Shown: positions 25,664 to 34,887 of the stretch, in pieces
Layout: every line of letters starts with the position of its first letter
Position numbering within the stretch: position 1 is the first letter of the stretch
Assembly (NCBI RefSeq): GCF_900099935.1
Contig: NZ_FNEK01000008.1
Coordinates: 1 to 64,000, forward strand
Source of the DNA: Aliiruegeria lutimaris
Lineage (GTDB): Bacteria > Pseudomonadota > Alphaproteobacteria > Rhodobacterales > Rhodobacteraceae
Length of the DNA: 64,000 nucleotides
Reading direction: 5' to 3'
Program-made: the position numbers and the translations under genes
The notes under the pieces: model-generated
What the model was told of the DNA's origin: nothing
Databases searched by the model: none
What the model saw: the letters and a program-made list of their open reading frames with translations, nothing else

Positions 25664-26689
25664 ATGAAATCCATTTCCAAGTCGCTGCTCGGCGCAACCG
25701 CTCTCGGCCTGTTCGGTATGGTCGGTGCGGCGCAGGCCGCTGATTTCGGCGCCTGCCTGATTACCAAGACCGACACCAACCCGTTCTTCGTCAAGATGAA
25801 GGAAGGTGCCACCGCCAAGGCCGAGGAGCTTGGAATTACCCTGAAATCCTATGCCGGCAAGATCGACGGCGACCATGAAGCGCAAGTCACGGCCATCGAG
25901 ACCTGCATCGCCGATGGCGCCAAGGGCATCCTGATCACCCCCGCCGATACGTCTTCCATCGTCTCGTCGGTACAGAAGGCCCGCGATGCTGGCCTCCTGG
26001 TGATTGCGCTCGACACCCCGCTCGAGCCGATCGACGCCGCCGACGCTACCTTCGCCACCGACAACTTCATTGCCGGCGAGCTGATCGGCAAATGGGCGGC
26101 TGCCTCGCTGGGCGATGAAGCGGCAAATGCCAAGATCGCTATGCTTGACCTCGCCGTCAGCCAGCCCACCGTCGGCGTGCTGCGCGACCAGGGCTTCATG
26201 CAGGGCTTCGGCATCGACCTCAAGGACCCGAAGAAATGGGGCGACGAGGACGATCCGCGGATTGTCGGCCATGACGTGACCGCCGGTAACGAGGAAGGCG
26301 GCCGCAAGGCGATGGAGAACCTGCTCGCCAAGGATCCGTTCATCAATGTCGTCTACACGATCAACGAGCCCGCCGCCGCTGGTGCCTACGAGGCGCTGAA
26401 GGCGCTTGGGCGTGAAAAAGAAGTGCTGATCGTTTCCGTCGACGGCGGCTGCCCCGGCGTGGCAAACGTGGCCGATGGCGTGATCGGCGCCACCTCGCAG
26501 CAATACCCGCTGCTGATGGCCTCCAAGGGCATCGAGGCGATCAAGGCCTGGGCCGACACCGGCGCCAAGCCGGAAGTGACCCCGGGCAAGGATTTCTTCG
26601 ATACCGGTGTGAAACTGATCACCGATCAGCCGGTTGATGGCGTCGAGTCCATCGACTCCAAGGCTGGCGCGGAGCTCTGCTGGGGCTAA
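25664..26689 (+). CDS. frcB: Fructose-type ABC transporter substrate-binding protein
   Basis: A 341-residue periplasmic sugar-binding protein (type 1 fold). Signal peptide 1-25 ends GAAQA, then [20 protein letters not shown], the sugar-binding N-terminal strand. [20 protein letters not shown] and [16 protein letters not shown] are hallmarks of the FrcB group; the latter contains the hinge and ligand residues. The chosen start has an ideal GGAGGA site; an ATG 60 bases upstream would add a non-signal leader. It is followed by a 13-bp hairpin and then frcC and frcA. In rhizobia this system imports fructose and, with lower affinity, ribose and mannose. Confidence 0.88.
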   Translation: MKSISKSLLGATALGLFGMVGAAQAADFGACLITKTDTNPFFVKMKEGATAKAEELGITLKSYAGKIDGDHEAQVTAIETCIADGAKGILITPADTSSIVSSVQKARDAGLLVIALDTPLEPIDAADATFATDNFIAGELIGKWAAASLGDEAANAKIAMLDLAVSQPTVGVLRDQGFMQGFGIDLKDPKKWGDEDDPRIVGHDVTAGNEEGGRKAMENLLAKDPFINVVYTINEPAAAGAYEALKALGREKEVLIVSVDGGCPGVANVADGVIGATSQQYPLLMASKGIEAIKAWADTGAKPEVTPGKDFFDTGVKLITDQPVDGVESIDSKAGAELCWG

Positions 26690-26718
26690 CTCCCGGCCCG
26701 CAGGGATGATCAACCCGG

Positions 26719-26749
26719 CGAAGGGTGGCGCAATGCGCGCCACCCTTCG
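26719..26749 (+). terminator. Intercistronic hairpin after frcB
   Basis: CGAAGGGTGGCGC (26719-26731) pairs perfectly with GCGCCACCCTTCG (26737-26749) around a five-base loop. There is no T-run and frcC begins 68 bases later, so it fits a 3' stabiliser or partial terminator that raises frcB expression over frcC and frcA. Confidence 0.6.
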
Positions 26750-26817
26750 TCACACGACAGAACCGAATTGCGAAGCCGGGCACGGTTGTCCGCTCGCGTG
26801 AATTCAGGGAGGTTCGG

Positions 26818-27903
26818 ATGTCCGACACTGGCACCGCAAACCAAAATTCATCGAATCAGAGCTATGAAGACGTCCTCAAGGACGCAGCGACGACCGTCGC
26901 GGAGTTCGAGGAAGACGAGTCCTTTTCCAGAAAGCTCCAGAACTGGTTGCACTCGACGCCCTCTGCCGTGCCGATGTTCGTGCTGCTGGCGGCAATCCTT
27001 GTCTTTGGCCTGATCCTGGGCAGCAAGTTCTTTTCGCCCTTCGCGATGACGCTGATCCTGCAACAGGTCATGATTGTCGGCATCACAGCTTCCGCCCAGA
27101 CATTGGTCATCCTGACCGCGGGGATCGACCTCTCGGTCGGAGCGATCATGGTCTTCTCCTCCGTCATCATGGGGCAGTTCACCTTCCGCTACGGTATCCC
27201 GGCAGAGATCTCCGTCGCCATCGGGCTTGGGGCCGGCGCCCTCATGGGGTTCATCAACGGTGTGTTGGTGGCGTACGTCAAGCTGCCGCCTTTCATCGTC
27301 ACGCTCGGCACCTGGCAGATCTTCCTGGCGGCAAACTTTCTGTATTCGGCCAACGAGACCATCCGGGCTCAGGAGATCGAGGAGCAGGCGCCCACGCTAC
27401 AGCTCTTCGGCGAGAGTTTCCGAATCGGCGGCGCGGTGTTCACCTATGGCGCGGTGGCGATGATCGTTATCGTCGTATTGCTGGCCTATGTGCTGAGCAA
27501 CACTGCCTGGGGGCGGCATGTCTATGCCGTGGGTGACGACCAGGAGGCTGCCGAGCTTTCCGGCGTCAAGGTCAAGAACACATTGATCCAGGTCTACACG
27601 CTCTCGGGCCTGATCTGCGCCTTTGCCGGCTGGGCCCTCATCGGTCGTATCGGATCGGTTTCGCCCACCTCCGGCCAGAACGCCAATATCGAGGCCATCA
27701 CGGCGGTGGTGATCGGCGGCGTCTCGCTCTTTGGCGGGCGCGGATCGATCCTCGGCGCGCTGGCGGGCGGTCTTATCGTTGGCGTGTTCTCGCTCGGGCT
27801 GCGCATGATCGGGACGGATCCGCAATGGACCTACCTGCTGATCGGCGCGCTCATCATCTTCGCGGTTACCGTGGACCAGTGGATCAGAAAGGGAACGGCA
27901 TGA
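26818..27903 (+). CDS. frcC: Fructose-type ABC transporter permease
   Basis: A 361-residue permease of the ribose/xylose (RbsC/FrcC) family. After a polar N-terminal stretch of about 55 residues it has eight to ten helices. TLVILTAGIDLSVGAIMVFS contains the conserved GIDLSVG motif and AITAVVIGGVSLFGGRGS is the EAA-like ATPase-contact region. The start at 26818 has an AGGGAGG site 6 bases upstream. The stop overlaps frcA as ATGA. Confidence 0.9.
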   Translation: MSDTGTANQNSSNQSYEDVLKDAATTVAEFEEDESFSRKLQNWLHSTPSAVPMFVLLAAILVFGLILGSKFFSPFAMTLILQQVMIVGITASAQTLVILTAGIDLSVGAIMVFSSVIMGQFTFRYGIPAEISVAIGLGAGALMGFINGVLVAYVKLPPFIVTLGTWQIFLAANFLYSANETIRAQEIEEQAPTLQLFGESFRIGGAVFTYGAVAMIVIVVLLAYVLSNTAWGRHVYAVGDDQEAAELSGVKVKNTLIQVYTLSGLICAFAGWALIGRIGSVSPTSGQNANIEAITAVVIGGVSLFGGRGSILGALAGGLIVGVFSLGLRMIGTDPQWTYLLIGALIIFAVTVDQWIRKGTA

Positions 27904-28682
27904 CACAGCAACCCGTCCTCCAAGGCCGTGGCCTGGTGAAGAAATTCGGCAAGGTCACCGCGCTGCAAGGCTGCGATTTCGAACTCTACCCCGGCGAAGT
28001 GCTTGCCGTGATCGGCGATAACGGGGCTGGCAAGTCGGTGATGATCAAGACGCTCTCGGGCGCGCTTCAACCCGACCACGGCGAAGTGTTGCTGGACGGC
28101 AAACCCGTCCACTTCAACACGCCGCTGGAAGCGCAATATGCCGGGATCGCGACCGTCTACCAGACGCTCGCCATGTCGCCCGCGCTCTCCATTGCCGACA
28201 ACATGTTCATGGGGCGCGAGCTGCGCAAACCCGGCTGGCGCGGCAAGTACCTGCGCCAGCTCGACAAGCCGGCGATGGAGAAATTCTCCCGCGAGAAGCT
28301 GACCGAACTGGGCCTGATGACGATCCAGAACATCAAGCAGGCGGTCGAGACCCTCTCGGGCGGACAGCGCCAGGGCATCGCCGTGGCCCGGGCGGCGGCG
28401 TTCGGCTCCAAGGTCATCATCCTCGACGAGCCGACTGCCGCGCTCGGTGTGAAGGAGAGCCGCCGGGTTCTGGAGCTGATCAAGGATGTCCGCGCTCGCG
28501 GGATCCCGATCGTGCTGATCTCGCACAACATGCCCCATGTCTTCGAGGTCGCGGACCGTATCCACATCCATCGCCTCGGCCGGCGCCTCTGCGTGGTCAA
28601 GCCGGGCGAACACACGATGTCGGACGCCGTTGCGATGATGACCGGCGCGATGGAACCGCCGGGCGAAACGCAGGCTGCCTGA
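27900..28682 (+). CDS. frcA: Fructose-type ABC transporter ATPase
   Basis: A 260-residue single-domain ATPase, as in FrcA and unlike the double-domain RbsA. Walker A is GDNGAGKSVMIKTLSG (the usual T-L after K-S is V-M), signature LSGGQRQGIAVARA, Walker B VIILDEPTAALG, and the H-loop LISHNMPHVFEVAD. The start is the ATG overlapping the frcC stop. A terminator lies 38 bases after the stop. Confidence 0.9.
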   Translation: MTQQPVLQGRGLVKKFGKVTALQGCDFELYPGEVLAVIGDNGAGKSVMIKTLSGALQPDHGEVLLDGKPVHFNTPLEAQYAGIATVYQTLAMSPALSIADNMFMGRELRKPGWRGKYLRQLDKPAMEKFSREKLTELGLMTIQNIKQAVETLSGGQRQGIAVARAAAFGSKVIILDEPTAALGVKESRRVLELIKDVRARGIPIVLISHNMPHVFEVADRIHIHRLGRRLCVVKPGEHTMSDAVAMMTGAMEPPGETQAA

Positions 28683-28719
28683 ACGGTTCGCACCGCGGTT
28701 AGACACTCCTGTCAAACGC

Positions 28720-28746
28720 ACAGGCCCGCTTTTCGCGGGCCTGTTG
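28720..28746 (+). terminator. Terminator after frcBCA
   Basis: ACAGGCCCGC (28720-28729) pairs perfectly with GCGGGCCTGT (28735-28744) around TTTTC. Ten-base GC-rich stem directly downstream of frcA; only a short T tail follows. Confidence 0.7.
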
Positions 28747-29430
28747 CCGTTCCTGCGCGGTCTTCCCGCGGTACGCGCGAAATGACGGAAAGGCGCTGGA
28801 GCCGCCGTGTCCAGGGCGCGTTCGTCGTCAACAGCGGACCTTGGGCGGCAAGACCGAATGCTGGCCGCAATACGAAGAGCACGTCCGCGTCATCGCTGCG
28901 CGTATCGACGTCGAAGCTCCAAGGCCCGTTCGCCTGGCCCTTTGTCGTGCATCATGCGGGCGCCCGTTGATCACCGCGCAACATCGCCGGTCCGCGCCCT
29001 GACATGCGGGCGTCGGTCTTGGTCGGATTTCCGCTGTCATAGGGCCAGGGGGCGCGACGATCGGGACCATCGCGTTCGGCTCCATCCAGCTTGGATCAAG
29101 GGAGGCGATGGTGTAACCGGAAGCGGAAAGAACATCCCCAGGAAGTCTCATGCCGTTCCCTCCCGAACAGGCTGCTTCTCATGTTGCTGCCCGGCTGCGT
29201 CCGCTGCTCGCCTTGCACGCCCCCGACGACGTCAAGGCGCCGGAATCGGGCGGTGCTTTGCTTTGCAAAAGTCGCGCGGGCGTGATCGGCTCGGCACTCA
29301 ACCCATTGCGGAGGTTTTCGAACGCTCCGATATCTCGGTCCTCTGGGCAAGCTTGGACGACCTCCAGAAACCGCATCGCCGCCTGCAGAGATGACAGGCG
29401 GCACAGGCATTCCAAATCGGAGCAAGGAAC
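28747..29430. other. Intergenic region without a convincing gene
   Basis: About 680 bases. Open frames on both strands show no recognisable family and have skewed composition (Arg/Ser/Pro rich). A minus-strand frame ending near 29179 contains MRFLEVVQACPEDRDI, which looks more protein-like than the rest but has no start, partner or homologue I can name. It may be a decayed gene. Confidence 0.4.
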
Positions 29431-30399
29431 ATGAAGATTGTCTTCCACGGAAGCAACGCGCTGACTTTTCGGGAGGGGCTGGAAGCCCTGCTTGAGAGCG
29501 AGCATGAGATAGTCGAATTGCCCAACATGTTGTTATCGGACGAGGAATTCGCGGCCTTCACGAATGCCGATATCATGGTCGGCGTTGCGCTCAATACGGC
29601 TTTGCCCTCGCCGCGGAAACTCAAGCTCTACCAGGTGCCGGGCGCTGGCGTTGACGGAATCGACCGCCCCTGTCTGCCGTCCTCCGCCCTTCTGTGCAAC
29701 TGCTTCGGCCACGAGACCGCAATCGCGGAATACGTGATGTCCGCGCTGCTCTCCTTCCACGTCCCGCTGGCCGACGCCGACCGTCGCCTGAGAACGGGGG
29801 ACTGGAAGTACTGGGCCGGCCGCCCGAAAGGGATGCGCACGGAGCTGGGCGATCGGAGCATCGGCATCGTCGGTTTCGGCCATATCGGCAAGGCCGTGGC
29901 CGCGCGGGCCAAGGCCTTTTCCATGCCGGTCTCGGTCATCAACCGCAGCCCGGTCGAAGAGCACGAGCATGTCGATGTGGCCTATACGCTGGATGAGTTG
30001 GCCGCCTTCGTCGGTTCGGTGGACATCATCGTGAACACGCTGCCGCTCACCTCCGAAACCGAGGGGTTGATCGGGGCGGAGGCGTTCGCACGGATGCGGC
30101 CCGATGCCATCGTCGTAAATGTCGGGCGCGGAAAGGTGATCGACGAGGCGGCGCTCTTTGCCGCGCTCCGGGAAAAACGTATTGGCGGGGCGGTGATCGA
30201 CACCTGGTATGTCTATCCCGACGGGGGCAACTCGACGCCCATGCCATCCCAGTTCGCGTTCCACGAGCTCGATAACGTGGTGATGACACCGCATATGTCG
30301 GGCTGGACCCATGGAACGATCTCCCGCCGGCAAAAGGTGATCGCGGAGAATATCAACCGCATTGCTTCGGATCAGGCGCCGATCAACGTGGTTTCCTGA
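29431..30399 (+). CDS. D-isomer-specific 2-hydroxyacid dehydrogenase
   Basis: A 322-residue NAD(P)-dependent dehydrogenase. The nucleotide-binding motif is GIVGFGHIGKAVAARAKAF, VNVGRGKVIDEAAL carries the catalytic-region arginine context, and the active-site histidine is in MTPHMSGWTHGT. The substrate-binding N-terminal domain contains LKLYQVPGAGVDGID. An AAGGA site precedes the ATG. It stands alone between a non-coding stretch and a convergent exporter gene. The family includes phosphoglycerate, hydroxypyruvate and phosphonate dehydrogenases, and which reaction applies cannot be read from the sequence. Confidence 0.87.
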   Translation: MKIVFHGSNALTFREGLEALLESEHEIVELPNMLLSDEEFAAFTNADIMVGVALNTALPSPRKLKLYQVPGAGVDGIDRPCLPSSALLCNCFGHETAIAEYVMSALLSFHVPLADADRRLRTGDWKYWAGRPKGMRTELGDRSIGIVGFGHIGKAVAARAKAFSMPVSVINRSPVEEHEHVDVAYTLDELAAFVGSVDIIVNTLPLTSETEGLIGAEAFARMRPDAIVVNVGRGKVIDEAALFAALREKRIGGAVIDTWYVYPDGGNSTPMPSQFAFHELDNVVMTPHMSGWTHGTISRRQKVIAENINRIASDQAPINVVS

Positions 30400-30430
30400 A
30401 GCCGGGATGCAGGGGTGTTTCAGAATAAGG

Positions 30431-30453
30431 GAGCCGGTGTGAACCGGCTTTCT
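30431..30453. terminator. Bidirectional terminator between convergent genes
   Basis: AGCCGGT (30432-30438) pairs with ACCGGCT (30443-30449), loop GTGA, followed by TTTCT on the plus strand and CCCTTATTCT on the minus strand. It serves the dehydrogenase gene and the convergent exporter gene. Confidence 0.65.
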
Positions 30454-30466
30454 GGCCTTCTGGCGT

Positions 30467-31210
30467 TCAGCCCGCGATCAGCACTTCGTAGAGCAGTTTG
30501 ACCGACACGACGGCGAGCGCGATCTCGATCAGCATGAAGAAGACCTTCTCCGGCAGGATGCGTGAAATCGAGGCCCCGGTCCAGGCGCCGGCCAGCGCCA
30601 GCGGTGCGAGCCAGGCGGCTTGCTGAAAGCTCTCCCAGGTGATCTGCCCGGCGAGGATGAAAGGGGGCACCTTCAACAGGTTGACGATGGAGAAGAAAAT
30701 CGTCGTCGTTCCCAGATAGACCATCTTGTCCAGCTTCTGCGGCAGGACATAGGCCTGAAAGGGAGGGCCGCCGGCATGGGAGACGTAGCTGGTCAAACCG
30801 GCCAGCGCGCCCCAGAACAGGCCACGCGGCACGTCGGCCGGCCTGGGCGGCACCTCGCGCCGGGAGATGCGCTGGCGCATGGCGTTGAAGAGATAGGACA
30901 GGCCGATCCCGGCCACGAGCAGTTTCACCATGTCGCCGGGGACATGCGCCACGGCGATATAACCGGTGAGGATGCCGCAAATGGCGCCGGGAAGGAGGAT
31001 CTGCAGGTTGCGAACCGAAAAAGCGCGTCTGAACAGGTATATGGCATACATGTCGGCCACGATGTAGATCGGCAGAAGCAGCCCGGCAGCATGTGCCGGA
31101 TCCATGAACAGAGACATGAGCGGAACGGAAAGCAGCGCGATCATCGGAACGCCGCCCTTGGACAGCCCCATCAGAAATGCCGCAAATCCGGCAACGATCC
31201 AGTATTCCAT
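30467..31210 (-). CDS. TauE/SafE family sulfite/organosulfur exporter-like membrane protein
   Basis: A 247-residue protein with seven to eight helices. The N-terminal repeat GFAAFLMGLSKGGVPMIALL and the second GLTSYVSHAGGPPFQAYVLP are the paired G-x-x-S/G...GG-P motifs of the TauE/SafE (DUF81) family. Characterised relatives export sulfite or sulfoacetate in taurine degradation; no sulfonate genes are nearby, so the substrate is open. Transcribed convergently with the 2-hydroxyacid dehydrogenase. GGGAG lies just before the ATG. Confidence 0.88.
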   Translation of the reverse strand: MEYWIVAGFAAFLMGLSKGGVPMIALLSVPLMSLFMDPAHAAGLLLPIYIVADMYAIYLFRRAFSVRNLQILLPGAICGILTGYIAVAHVPGDMVKLLVAGIGLSYLFNAMRQRISRREVPPRPADVPRGLFWGALAGLTSYVSHAGGPPFQAYVLPQKLDKMVYLGTTTIFFSIVNLLKVPPFILAGQITWESFQQAAWLAPLALAGAWTGASISRILPEKVFFMLIEIALAVVSVKLLYEVLIAG

Positions 31211-31490
31211 ATCTGCTCCCTAGACCCATTCCCGAGGGAATGCCACCACCCGGATGCAGCTTTTCTGCGACATTCTGGAGGGCGGTGTCAGCGCAGTTTG
31301 AAGTAATAGGGAGCCAAGTTTTCAGTAACTTGCGGAAACAATCTGGCCAAGGGACGTAGCATTACGGGGGCCGCTAATTTAAGACTCAGGTTCGCGCCTT
31401 TCCAAGGCAAGCGCGGCGGTTTCTTGTTGGGGCCTGTCAGCACACGGGGCTATGGTGCGCCACGAAACAGTCGGCCGCTCATCCATATAG

Positions 31491-32000
31491 CTAGTGCCAT
31501 CCGTAGTTCCAGTAGGAGTACCAGCCGTAGTTCCAACTGAGATCCCAGCCGTAGTCCCAAACGGAATACCAGCCATATGTCCAACCACTGGCATACCAAC
31601 CATAGTTCCAATAGCCATCCCAGCCATAATCCCAAGCCCGGTACCAGCCGTAACCAATCGACCAGTATGAACCGAAATCCCACGCTGAGTACCAACCATA
31701 ATTCCAGTAGTCATACCAACCATAGTCCGGCACAGCGTACCAGCCAGTGTTCCAGCCGAAGTACCAGTCGTTATGGGTGCCATAAGCCCATTGAAGGGAC
31801 CAACCAAAATACCAGTCCTCGTGCCAGCCGTAAGCGGGCGTTCCGTACCAGCCATAGGCCCAATCGGTATGCCAGCCGTAATTCCACGCGATGTGCCAGC
31901 CATAATCATAGGCGTAGTGCCAGCCAACATACCAGTCCTGATGCCAGCCATATGTCCATCCATCGGCCCACCACCCATAGGCCCAAGCCTTGTACCAGCC
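31491..32000 (-). repeat. Tandem ~24-bp repeat encoding YGWxxxWx units
   Basis: The 3' half of the metzincin gene is built from degenerate units of about 24 bases (on the plus strand, repeated CCAGCCGTA/CCAACCATA followed by nTCCCA). Units differ at third positions, so the protein repeat is better conserved than the DNA, indicating selection on the amino acids. Confidence 0.75.
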
Positions 32001-32504
32001 GTATGACCAACTGAAACTCGTTTCGGGGCCATACATCTGCTGTGCGCCATAGATGTCCCAATAGGTCAGGTCCGTTGCTGAGCCGTTAGCAAGGTAATAC
32101 ATGAGCGTATCTGGATTGCTTGAATGATCTAGGCCGATGGCATGTCCGATCTCGTGCGCGATCACTTCGTAGAATGTTGTCGTGCTGCCGTTAAGGGTGT
32201 GCCCACTGCCATTCCAGTTCCAGATTTCGGCGCTGTCCATGGCGATCGAGGAATCGACGATTGCTCCCGGGTAGTAGCTCGTCGTAGCCGCACCGAGTGT
32301 GTTATACGAGCCGTCGATATAGCTGAAATAGATGTAGATATCGGCGCTGGAGGGATCGGCCACCTGGACAAAGTCGAGTTCAATCACATCATCCCAGGCT
32401 TGGAATGCTGCCACGATTTCATCGTAATACGCCATGTCTCCGACATAGGCCCAGGTCACTGTGTAGTCTGTCCACTGATAGCCAGCTAGTACGTAGTTGG
32501 ACAT
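31491..32504 (-). CDS. Metzincin (matrixin-like) protease with C-terminal Tyr-Gly-Trp repeat tail
   Basis: A 337-residue protein in two halves. Residues 1-165 form a compact zinc protease with the metzincin motif HEIGHAIGLDH (H117, H121, H127; catalytic E118) and a Met-turn at DTLMYY (M135). There is no signal peptide or propeptide, as in serralysin-type proteins secreted by type I systems. Residues 168-337 are a striking repeat of about 8 residues, YGWxxxWx, with 16 YGW units and more than 35 tryptophans. I do not recognise this tail from any named domain. RTX calcium repeats are absent. A GGAG site precedes the ATG. Nearby DNA is less GC-rich than the rest. Role unknown; surface-attached or secreted proteolysis is likely. 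Confidence 0.85.
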   Translation of the reverse strand: MSNYVLAGYQWTDYTVTWAYVGDMAYYDEIVAAFQAWDDVIELDFVQVADPSSADIYIYFSYIDGSYNTLGAATTSYYPGAIVDSSIAMDSAEIWNWNGSGHTLNGSTTTFYEVIAHEIGHAIGLDHSSNPDTLMYYLANGSATDLTYWDIYGAQQMYGPETSFSWSYGWYKAWAYGWWADGWTYGWHQDWYVGWHYAYDYGWHIAWNYGWHTDWAYGWYGTPAYGWHEDWYFGWSLQWAYGTHNDWYFGWNTGWYAVPDYGWYDYWNYGWYSAWDFGSYWSIGYGWYRAWDYGWDGYWNYGWYASGWTYGWYSVWDYGWDLSWNYGWYSYWNYGWH

Positions 32505-32705
32505 CTCTGCTCCACTCTTGCAGCTTGCCTATATAAAGCCCATGAACTTCTCAGAAGGTTTTGCGGGCCTTGCCTCAGACGTTTCTTTGTTTTCCCCGCT
32601 TATACATGAAATCCGGATCATAACTAAGTCCGCGATTCATGAAGGCCGCTGCGTCGGCGAGATTTCGCATGATGCTTCCCAGCGTGCTCATCGAATTACC
32701 CCCCC

Positions 32706-32735
32706 AAAAAAAACCCCCGAGCAACTGCCGGGGGT
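32706..32735 (-). terminator. Intrinsic terminator of rpsU
   Basis: On the minus strand, ACCCCCG pairs with CGGGGGT (plus 32713-32719 and 32729-32735) around nine bases and is followed by eight T residues (A run at 32706-32713). It lies 68 bases after the rpsU stop. Confidence 0.85.
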
Positions 32736-32802
32736 CTTATGACTGGCGTCCGCCAAGTCGATCTCTCAAGCGCCTCAAGACGGCGCCGTGGGTCTCGCCA
32801 AC

Positions 32803-33009
32803 TTAGAGGAGCCCTTCGCGCTGCGCCTTCTTCCGCGCCAGCTTGCGTGCACGGCGAATCGCCTCGGCTTTCTCGCGTGCCTTCTTCTCGGAAGGCTTCT
32901 CGAAGTGCTGCTTGAGCTTCATCTCACGGAAAACGCCTTCCCGTTGCAGCTTTTTCTTCAGAGCGCGGAGCGCCTGGTCGACATTGTTGTCGCGAACACT
33001 GACCTGCAT
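32803..33009 (-). CDS. rpsU: 30S ribosomal protein S21
   Basis: A 68-residue, strongly basic protein: [20 protein letters not shown] at the start and [20 protein letters not shown] near the end are textbook alphaproteobacterial S21. The start at 33009 gives the known N terminus; an upstream extension in frame is not conserved. S21 binds the 3' end region of 16S rRNA in the small subunit and helps initiation. It is divergent from coq9, a pairing typical of Rhodobacteraceae. Confidence 0.97.
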   Translation of the reverse strand: MQVSVRDNNVDQALRALKKKLQREGVFREMKLKQHFEKPSEKKAREKAEAIRRARKLARKKAQREGLL

Positions 33010-33126
33010 GTGGTTGTCACCACCTTTCTTGTAAGAGTTGCAATGATTGCAGGAGCGGCCTCTATAGCAAAGCATTGGTGGTCTGTCTACCTTGTCGGTA
33101 ACGATTCGTCAGAGCGAGGGGCGTCC

Positions 33127-33837
33127 ATGACCGAAACCGACACGCAGGCCGAGCTGAAATCGAAACTGCTTGATGCTGCACTGCCCCATGTCACCTTTGA
33201 TGGCTGGAGTCAGGAGACGTTTCGCGCCGCCTGCCGCGACGCCGGGATCGAGCCCTCCGTTGCCAGGGTCCTCTGCCCCCGCGGACCGATTGATCTGGCG
33301 CTTGCCTATCACGAGCGTGGCGACGCGGAGATGGAGCGACGCCTTGCGCTCGAAGACCTGCCGACCCTGCGTCTGCGCGACCGGATCGCCACCGCGATCC
33401 TCTATCGCATCGAGGCCATCGACGACAAGGAAGCGGTGCGCCGCGGCTCGGCGCTCTTCGCGCTGCCCGGTAACGCCGGCGATGGTGCCCGCGCGATCTG
33501 GGGAACGGCGGACAAGATCTGGAACGCGCTCGGCGACAATACCGACGACGTGAACTGGTACACCAAGCGGGCCTCGCTCGCCGGTGTCTACTCGGCGACA
33601 GTCCTCTATTGGCTGGGCGACGAGAGCGAGAATTGCGAGCGCACCTGGGAGTTCCTTCATTCGCGCGTCGACGACGTGATGAACCTTGAGCGCGTGCGTG
33701 CGCAGGTCACCGGAAACCCGTTGATGAAGCTGATCTTTGCCGGTCCCAACTGGCTTGCCAGCCAGATACGCCCCCCGCGCAAGCAAGACGATGGTTTCCC
33801 CGGCAGCTGGACGGACGAGACCGGGAAGCCGGAGTGA
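33127..33837 (+). CDS. coq9: COQ9 family ubiquinone biosynthesis protein
   Basis: A 236-residue protein. SQETFRAACRDAGIEPSVARVL is a TetR-like helical start, and the C-terminal domain has RASLAGVYSATVLYWLGDES and FLHSRVDDVMNLERVR, the conserved lipid-binding COQ9 core. COQ9 presents quinone intermediates to COQ7-type hydroxylases. The start at 33127 excludes an upstream in-frame extension that overlaps the rpsU promoter region. Followed by a quinone oxidoreductase-like gene 57 bases downstream. Confidence 0.92.
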   Translation: MTETDTQAELKSKLLDAALPHVTFDGWSQETFRAACRDAGIEPSVARVLCPRGPIDLALAYHERGDAEMERRLALEDLPTLRLRDRIATAILYRIEAIDDKEAVRRGSALFALPGNAGDGARAIWGTADKIWNALGDNTDDVNWYTKRASLAGVYSATVLYWLGDESENCERTWEFLHSRVDDVMNLERVRAQVTGNPLMKLIFAGPNWLASQIRPPRKQDDGFPGSWTDETGKPE

Positions 33838-33894
33838 TTGCACCCCGCTCGGCAAGGGTGCATTACCGGGGCGAGCAATAAAGGAGTCCCCGTA

Positions 33895-34887
33895 ATGAGC
33901 CTGCCTGAGTCCATGCGTGCCGTCGAGATAACCAAACCCGGCGGGCCGGAAGTGCTCCAGCTTGTGACGCGGCCCGTTCCCACGCCCGGCCTCGGTCAAA
34001 TTCTCATTCGTACCGAATGGGTTGGCGTCAACCGTCCGGACGCTCTGCAACGTGCCGGTCTCTACAATGCACCGCCCACCGCGAGCGACCTGCCCGGGCT
34101 GGAAGCCTCGGGCGAAGTCGTGGCGGTTGGCCCCGAAGTCAGCGAATGGTCCGTGGGCGACAAGGTCTGCGCGCTGCTGCCCGGGGGCGGCTACGCCGAA
34201 TATGTCGCCACCCCCGCCGCCCACGCGCTGCCCGTGCCGGCGGGCATGGGAATGCGCGAGGCAGCCTGCCTGCCGGAGACGATGTTCACCGTCTGGTCGA
34301 ATGTCTTCGAGCGTGGCGGGTTGAAAGCGGGCGAACGGTTCCTGGTGCATGGCGGCAGCTCCGGTATCGGCACGACGGCGATCCAGCTTGCCACGGCCTA
34401 CGGTGCCCGCGTCTTCGCCACGGCAGGGTCCGCCGAAAAATGCGCCGCCTGCGAAAAGCTCGGCGCGGAGCGTGCCATCAATTATCGTGACGAAGATTTC
34501 GTCGAGATTCTGCGCGCCGAAGGTGGCGCGAACCTCGTGCTCGACATGGTCGGCGGCTCCTATATTCCGCGCAACATCAAGGCAATGGCCGATGACGCCC
34601 GGCTGGTCTTCATCGCCTTCCTGCAAGGCTCCAAGGTCGAGCTCAACTTCGCCCAGATCATGATGCGCCGCCTGACGGTCACAGGCTCCACCCTGCGCCC
34701 GCAATCGGATCTCGCCAAAGCCCGCATTGCCCGGGCGCTGCGCGAAAAGGTCTGGCCGCTGCTGGAGGCGGGCACTGTCGCGCCGATCATGGACTCTACC
34801 TACCCTCTCGAAGAGGCCGGCGCGGCCCATGCGCGCATGGAATCCTCCGGCCATATTGGCAAGATCGTCCTCCAAATCGCCGGTTAA
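33895..34887 (+). CDS. NAD(P)H quinone oxidoreductase (QOR/PIG3-like zinc-free MDR)
   Basis: A 330-residue medium-chain dehydrogenase/reductase without the structural zinc cysteines. VHGGSSGIGTTAIQLATAYG is the NADPH-binding motif, AINYRDEDFVEILR the following conserved strand, and LPGLEASGEVVAVGPEVSEWSVGDKV-type sequence the GroES-like domain. The match is to the PIG3/QorA group (QOR). AAGGAG is placed ideally before the ATG. Probably reduces quinones or enals with NADPH in the cytoplasm. It may be in one unit with coq9. Confidence 0.9.
   Translation: MSLPESMRAVEITKPGGPEVLQLVTRPVPTPGLGQILIRTEWVGVNRPDALQRAGLYNAPPTASDLPGLEASGEVVAVGPEVSEWSVGDKVCALLPGGGYAEYVATPAAHALPVPAGMGMREAACLPETMFTVWSNVFERGGLKAGERFLVHGGSSGIGTTAIQLATAYGARVFATAGSAEKCAACEKLGAERAINYRDEDFVEILRAEGGANLVLDMVGGSYIPRNIKAMADDARLVFIAFLQGSKVELNFAQIMMRRLTVTGSTLRPQSDLAKARIARALREKVWPLLEAGTVAPIMDSTYPLEEAGAAHARMESSGHIGKIVLQIAG

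Noticed and set aside
31379-32050. Repeat-rich open frame in another minus-strand frame over the metzincin gene
   Set aside because: It is a frame-shifted reading of the YGW repeat; the metzincin frame has the active site and a ribosome binding site.
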